This document shows positions 58,788-64,000 of a stretch of 64,000 nt of DNA, piece after piece. The DNA comes from Varanus komodoensis (taxonomy: Eukaryota; Chordata; Lepidosauria; Squamata; Varanidae). Each line of letters begins with the position of its first letter. Positions within the stretch are counted from its first letter, which is position 1. A program made the translations under genes and the position numbers. The DNA is taken from NCBI RefSeq assembly GCF_004798865.1, contig NW_025336346.1:2942176-3006175 (forward strand), read 5' to 3'. The notes under the pieces are model-generated. The model was not told the origin of the DNA. It saw only the letters and a list, made by a program, of their open reading frames with translations, and did no database searches.

Positions 58788-59444
58788 CTTTAAAAAACAG
58801 AGAAAAGAAATATACTGAAGATGCCAGTTTTTTGTAATACAGAAGATATTTCCTTCCACAGACTTCACAGTGCTTCAATTAATATGCAGATCAAAGTGAC
58901 AAAATCAGGACCACGGATGTAGTCACACTAGGAAGCTTACAACCAGAGTCAGTAATAATGGAGAATTCACACAAGTAAGTATCACAGTCCAAATTCATAC
59001 TGCCATGATCTGTGTACTAGGAGCAGAATGCTTCAATACTGTGCTGCATATTTCAAATCGTTAATGCCACTATCCAATGAAGATAAGAAAAGATAATCCA
59101 GACAAAGAGGGTTGTCAAGATGTTTTGTGACAGTACTTATACCACTGTTTAGGGAACTATTAGAAGACTGTACCAACACTGAATAATGAAAATCATGGGT
59201 CTGAGATCAGGTCTTTACTTGCACGATTGATATTTCAACCTGGTCAAAATGACCTGAATCTTCATCAGATCAAGTATCAGAAAAGAAAAAAAGTTCAAAG
59301 TCAGGTTCCACAAATTTCACTGAACATCCAGTGGTCTGTAGGATGCAATCTGAGAACCTCTGAAATAGGGAATTTTGTGCAGAGTGGGAACTCATCTCTT
59401 CTCCAATATTCTTACATAACTTGTTCTGTAAAAACTTAACCTAC
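58788..59444 (-). other. ZMYND10: ZMYND10 intron
   Basis: About 650 bp with donor GTAGG and acceptor AAAG. I see nothing else in it. Confidence 0.8.
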
Positions 59445-59533
59445 CTCTCTATCAGACCAGTAATGAAACGGAACACAGATAAAGCTTTCAGTGCAATTTC
59501 AAACTCCATCTCTGCAGCTTGCTTCTTTAACTC
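59445..59533 (-). CDS. ZMYND10: ZMYND10 exon ([15 protein letters not shown])
   Basis: Twenty-nine codons plus two bases: [29 protein letters not shown]. It matches human [30 protein letters not shown]. Acceptor TTTCAG and donor GTAGG are present; the split serine codon (AG|T) joins the next exon. Confidence 0.96.
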
Positions 59534-60926
<1,393 letters not shown>

Positions 60927-61082
60927 CTACCAAGGCTTTGGATAGATGGAAAGCTCCCATCTCAAAGCCTTCTAGCTATGCAGTGGCACTCCTACCAGAT
61001 TGAATTTAGCATACTTGTGTATGTTACTATGAATGTGTTAAGTTTTCCAAAAGGTATCTGTCCCTGAGATAGCTGTCTAGAA

Positions 61083-61497
61083 CAGTGGTTTTCAACCTTT
61101 CCACAGCTGGGAACCAGCAAAAACAGAAAAACCAATTTAGGGACCACTAAGCAGAAACAAAAAGCACCATACACACAATACAGTATTCTGTGTATTAGTT
61201 TCCAAACACAATACAAAAAACATTCTCCAAAACAACTAGAAGAGCAACAAAAAATGCCAAAAAAAAAAAAGAACAAAATACTGAAATCAGTGCAGCGTGG
61301 CTCCCACTGAACTGTCTCTCCTCTCCTTGGCTCCCCTGGTGGCACCACTGCACCCTCTCCCCACGAACGCAATGCCAACCAAGAAAGAGGTGGTGGAGCA
61401 CAGCCGTCCCCTGTGATGGCCTGATGTGGCCCCCTATGTACTGGCAGGAAATCTGCAGACCAGCACCGGTCCACAGACTGGTGGTGGAAAACCACTG
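61083..61497. mobile_element. hAT-like non-autonomous transposon, complete
   Basis: The left end cagtggttttcaacctttcc matches in reverse the right end ggtggtggaaaaccactg. The element is bounded by a perfect 8-bp target duplication, gtctagaa, at 61075-61082 and 61498-61505, the hallmark of hAT transposition. The 415-bp inside has no transposase. A terminal caaccttt / ccagcaccggtcc wording is common in amniote hAT-like MITEs. Confidence 0.92.
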
Positions 61498-62466
61498 GTC
61501 TAGAAGGTAATCATAATTCCCTGTACCTGGGTCAAATGAGTTTTATTTTGTCCAGGATACCTTCCTGCTTCACCAAGCCAGCAAAAACCTGCATGTCCAA
61601 AGGTTAGGCTAATGATCTTTCCGGTTTTATTTAGTAAGATTAGGACAAATGCAGCAAATCACCAAATTAAAATGATGAAGCCAGTTTGGCAGCACTAATT
61701 TCCTGGAAGAGATTCAAAGGGATATTTCATGAAGAGACAGGGGGAAAGCCGGAGACTTGACAAGGGATAAATCAAAAGGTTTGGGGGTGAATATTTTTCT
61801 TTTTTTTCTTTCATTATCATTTTTCTGTGATCATCAGGGTCATCACGTATGCTGACCCTCAACAGGGAGACACCTCTGCCTTTCAGAAATAGAAGTATTG
61901 TTGTTTGGATAAGGCTTTACTTTTTTTGCCATGACATGCCTAAATAAACTCAGGAGTGAGCTTCTGCCTCCAAAAGCCTCATTCTTTAATTGAAGAATTA
62001 AAGCCTCATTGCAGCTGAATGGAGTCAACCTATGTGCAATTCTAGTGCCACATGAACTCTGGTTGTATGGCACTAGAATGCTCCCGAGTTTGCTAGAGAG
62101 CCTATCTAAACAAACAGCATCATGAAGATCAAGGAACTATCAAAAGAATTCTGGGATAAAGTTGTCCATGGGGACCAAGTAGGGTTGGGTTGTAAAAAAT
62201 ATCCCAAACTATTAACATCCCCATTAGATTCATTATTATAAATTGGAAAGAATAGGATTAAGATTAGATTAGGATATGGTTTGATGACAACTGCCTAGAT
62301 ATGGCCTTCCACTAACACTCACTGGCCAGCTATGGAACAGAGTCAGAGAAGCAACCAAGAGACCAGTGGTAATCCTGAAGAAGCTGGAAAGATCCACAGC
62401 TACGCTGGAGGAAACTATCCATGGGACAATGATCACTCTGCCCCTGCCCCCATCATATTCCTTTCT

Positions 62467-62757
62467 GCAATTAGAATCATAGAATAGTAGAGTTGGAAGG
62501 GGCCATAAAGGCCATTGGGTCCAACCCATGCTGTTGCAGGACACCAACTTACACCATCCCAGTCAGATGGCTGTCCAGTTTCTTTTTGAATATTTCTAGT
62601 GTAGGAGAGCCCACAACCTCTCTAGGCAACTGGTTCCACTGTCATATTGCTCTGACAGTGAATAAACTTTTCCTGATATCTAGCCTGAACCAGAGTTGTC
62701 ACAACTTGACGTGATTATTCCGTGTCCTACACTCTGGTATCACCTTAAATCTATTTC
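62467..62757 (-). mobile_element. CR1 LINE 3' end
   Basis: The plus strand starts aatcatagaatagtagagtt, ggaaggggcc and contains gttccactgtcatattgctc and ttttcctgatatctagcctg. This is the complement of the CR1 3' UTR also seen at 33.6 and 46.4 kb. Only about 290 bp is present. Confidence 0.88.
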
Positions 62758-63164
62758 AGTTTGAGGTTTTAACAAAACAAAATGTGGAAAAGTCGGGAGG
62801 GGAGAATACTTTTGCAAAGGACTGTACACTGTTGATGGAAAAGTAATGATTAATATCCATTTCTGACAACATCAAAGCTGGTTATAACTAAATTTGCCCT
62901 TGCTAAAAGAAAACAGGTTTCTGAAATGGGAGGAAGTAGAAATGCAATGATACAGGGCATTCCTTACATTAACAAAGTCAGGGATTAATTTTAGGCGATG
63001 AACTAGGTAAAAAGAATAACTTGAGGCCAAATTGTGAATATGCAGTATGGAGATTTGCAGCCTGAATTAATTAGTGACAGAGATGGAACCCAAGGAAGAT
63101 TTGCCACCATTTGAAAAGAGGCTTTAAACCAAAGGATCCATTCCCTCCAACCACTGGGCTATCT

Positions 63165-63393
63165 ATATATTTATGCATTTACACACACTCTTTTCCATCC
63201 AAGGAACTCAAGACAGTTTATGTCATTCTAACCCTCCCAATCTTGTCCTCACAACAACCACCCTGTGAGGTAGTTTGAACTGAAAGTCTGTTACTGGCCC
63301 AAAGCTCCCCATTGGCTCCATGAAGGAGTGGGTACTAAACTCCAGATTGCCTGAGTTCCAGTCCTAAAATCTTAACCTCTATACCGCACTGAC
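63165..63393 (-). mobile_element. Older Sauria-type tRNA SINE
   Basis: The plus strand shows ccaaggaactcaagacagtt, ctcacaacaaccaccctgtg, aggtag and ttaacctctataccgcactg, the complement of the Sauria SINE from tail to tRNA head. It is more diverged than the 52.5 and 53.4 kb copies. Confidence 0.75.
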
Positions 63394-63424
63394 TTCTTCC
63401 TGAAAGAAGTCCTGACTTCTTCCT
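63389..63424. repeat. Short direct repeat beside the SINE
   Basis: The words tgacttcttcctg occur twice (about 63390 and 63412), separated by aaagaagtcc. It may be a local duplication at the SINE edge. Confidence 0.6.
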
Positions 63425-63678
63425 GCTTTCAGTTGCCAGGATCTTCTAAATGTCATGAAACGTGATGCCAACCAATGAAGCATACTCCCAAGAAAAATGT
63501 GCAGATGTGTTGTAGGTGTGAATTAAAACCACAACTGCTGTGCAGCTTTGCCCACACCAAAAAATGGAAAAAAACCAAATAAATAAATACAAAGGATGCT
63601 CTTACAGCAGCAATCAAAATGATCATTTGAGGTTTTTTGGTCAAGACCTTTGATATACAGTCTAAATTTATTGCCTAC

Positions 63679-63732
63679 CTTGTGATAGAATACTGTCTCC
63701 AGGAGGTTAATAACTGAAGCTTCATGACGCAG
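63679..63732 (-). CDS. ZMYND10: ZMYND10 exon (HEASVINLLETVFYHK)
   Basis: Eighteen codons, phase 0: LRHEASVINLLETVFYHK, matching human VHHEASIINLLETVFFHK. Acceptor TCTCAG precedes 63732 and donor GTAGGC begins at 63678. This is the most upstream ZMYND10 exon in the window; the preceding exons lie beyond 64000. Confidence 0.95.
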
Positions 63733-64000
63733 CTGAGACAAAGAGAATATAACAAAGCATAACACAGTATCCTAACACAAGAGAATATACTAAATGAAAT
63801 TGCATTTCATTTTGTGCCACATCATTGGGAATGTATATGGATGCACATAACTGAAAATGCAAAGTTTGGACAACATATAAACCATCTTAATTGGTCCTAA
63901 TGAGCCACAGTGTGCCTACCATTCCTCTGACACAGCCACAATGAGGAGTGCAAAAGTGTTTGCTTCACTTTTACTTAACTGCAGCTTCTTGTATTGCACA
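63733..64000 (-). other. ZMYND10: ZMYND10 intron, cut by window edge
   Basis: Intron upstream of the exon at 63679-63732. No further exon is visible before the window ends. Confidence 0.7.

Overview
This is vertebrate nuclear DNA, most likely from a squamate reptile (lizard or snake). Two host genes are broken into short exons with GT..AG introns, and two CpG islands stand out from AT-rich DNA. The repeats are the squamate mix: CR1/L3-like, L2-like and BovB LINEs, Sauria-type tRNA SINEs, a 5S-rRNA-derived SINE, and Tigger, mariner and hAT-like DNA transposons. The species cannot be told from the sequence.

Both genes lie on the minus strand, head to tail, matching the RASSF1-ZMYND10 neighbourhood of human 3p21.3. 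RASSF1 occupies about 0.5-36 kb. Exon 1-alpha (35479-35809) and exon 2-alpha-beta (21007-21131) belong to the long RASSF1A form. A second first exon, 2-gamma (17304-17459), starts the short RASSF1C form from its own CpG island. Exons 3-6 (5101 down to 1889) are shared. Every junction could be placed in frame: RASSF1A comes to 373 residues (C1 zinc finger, RA domain, SARAH helix) and RASSF1C to 273. ZMYND10 fills 45.7-63.7 kb. Nine coding exons are present, including the C-terminal MYND finger, and the N-terminal exons lie beyond the right edge. The two genes are separated by about 9 kb without a recognisable gene.

The introns and the spacer hold repeats, several nested: a mariner inside a CR1/L3-like LINE (22.4-25.5 kb), a 5S SINE inside another CR1 (9.4-11.0 kb), a young L2-like copy inside an older one (12.1-13.1 kb), and a 76-bp LINE tail with a 6-bp target duplication inside an older LINE (31.16 kb). 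Complete short DNA transposons with target duplications are at 26.95-27.46 kb (Tigger-like, TA), 61.08-61.50 kb (hAT-like, perfect 8 bp) and 40.12-40.24 kb (hAT-like, imperfect 8 bp).

The two genes act in different processes: RASSF1 is a Ras-association scaffold feeding the MST/Hippo pathway and microtubules, and ZMYND10 is a cytoplasmic assembly factor for axonemal dynein arms. Their adjacency is old synteny, not an operon. I found no retrovirus or other virus-like element, no CRISPR array, no functional RNA gene and no convincing new gene system. The points of interest are the conserved two-promoter RASSF1 layout, a lengthened RASSF1A N-terminus and the nested repeats.
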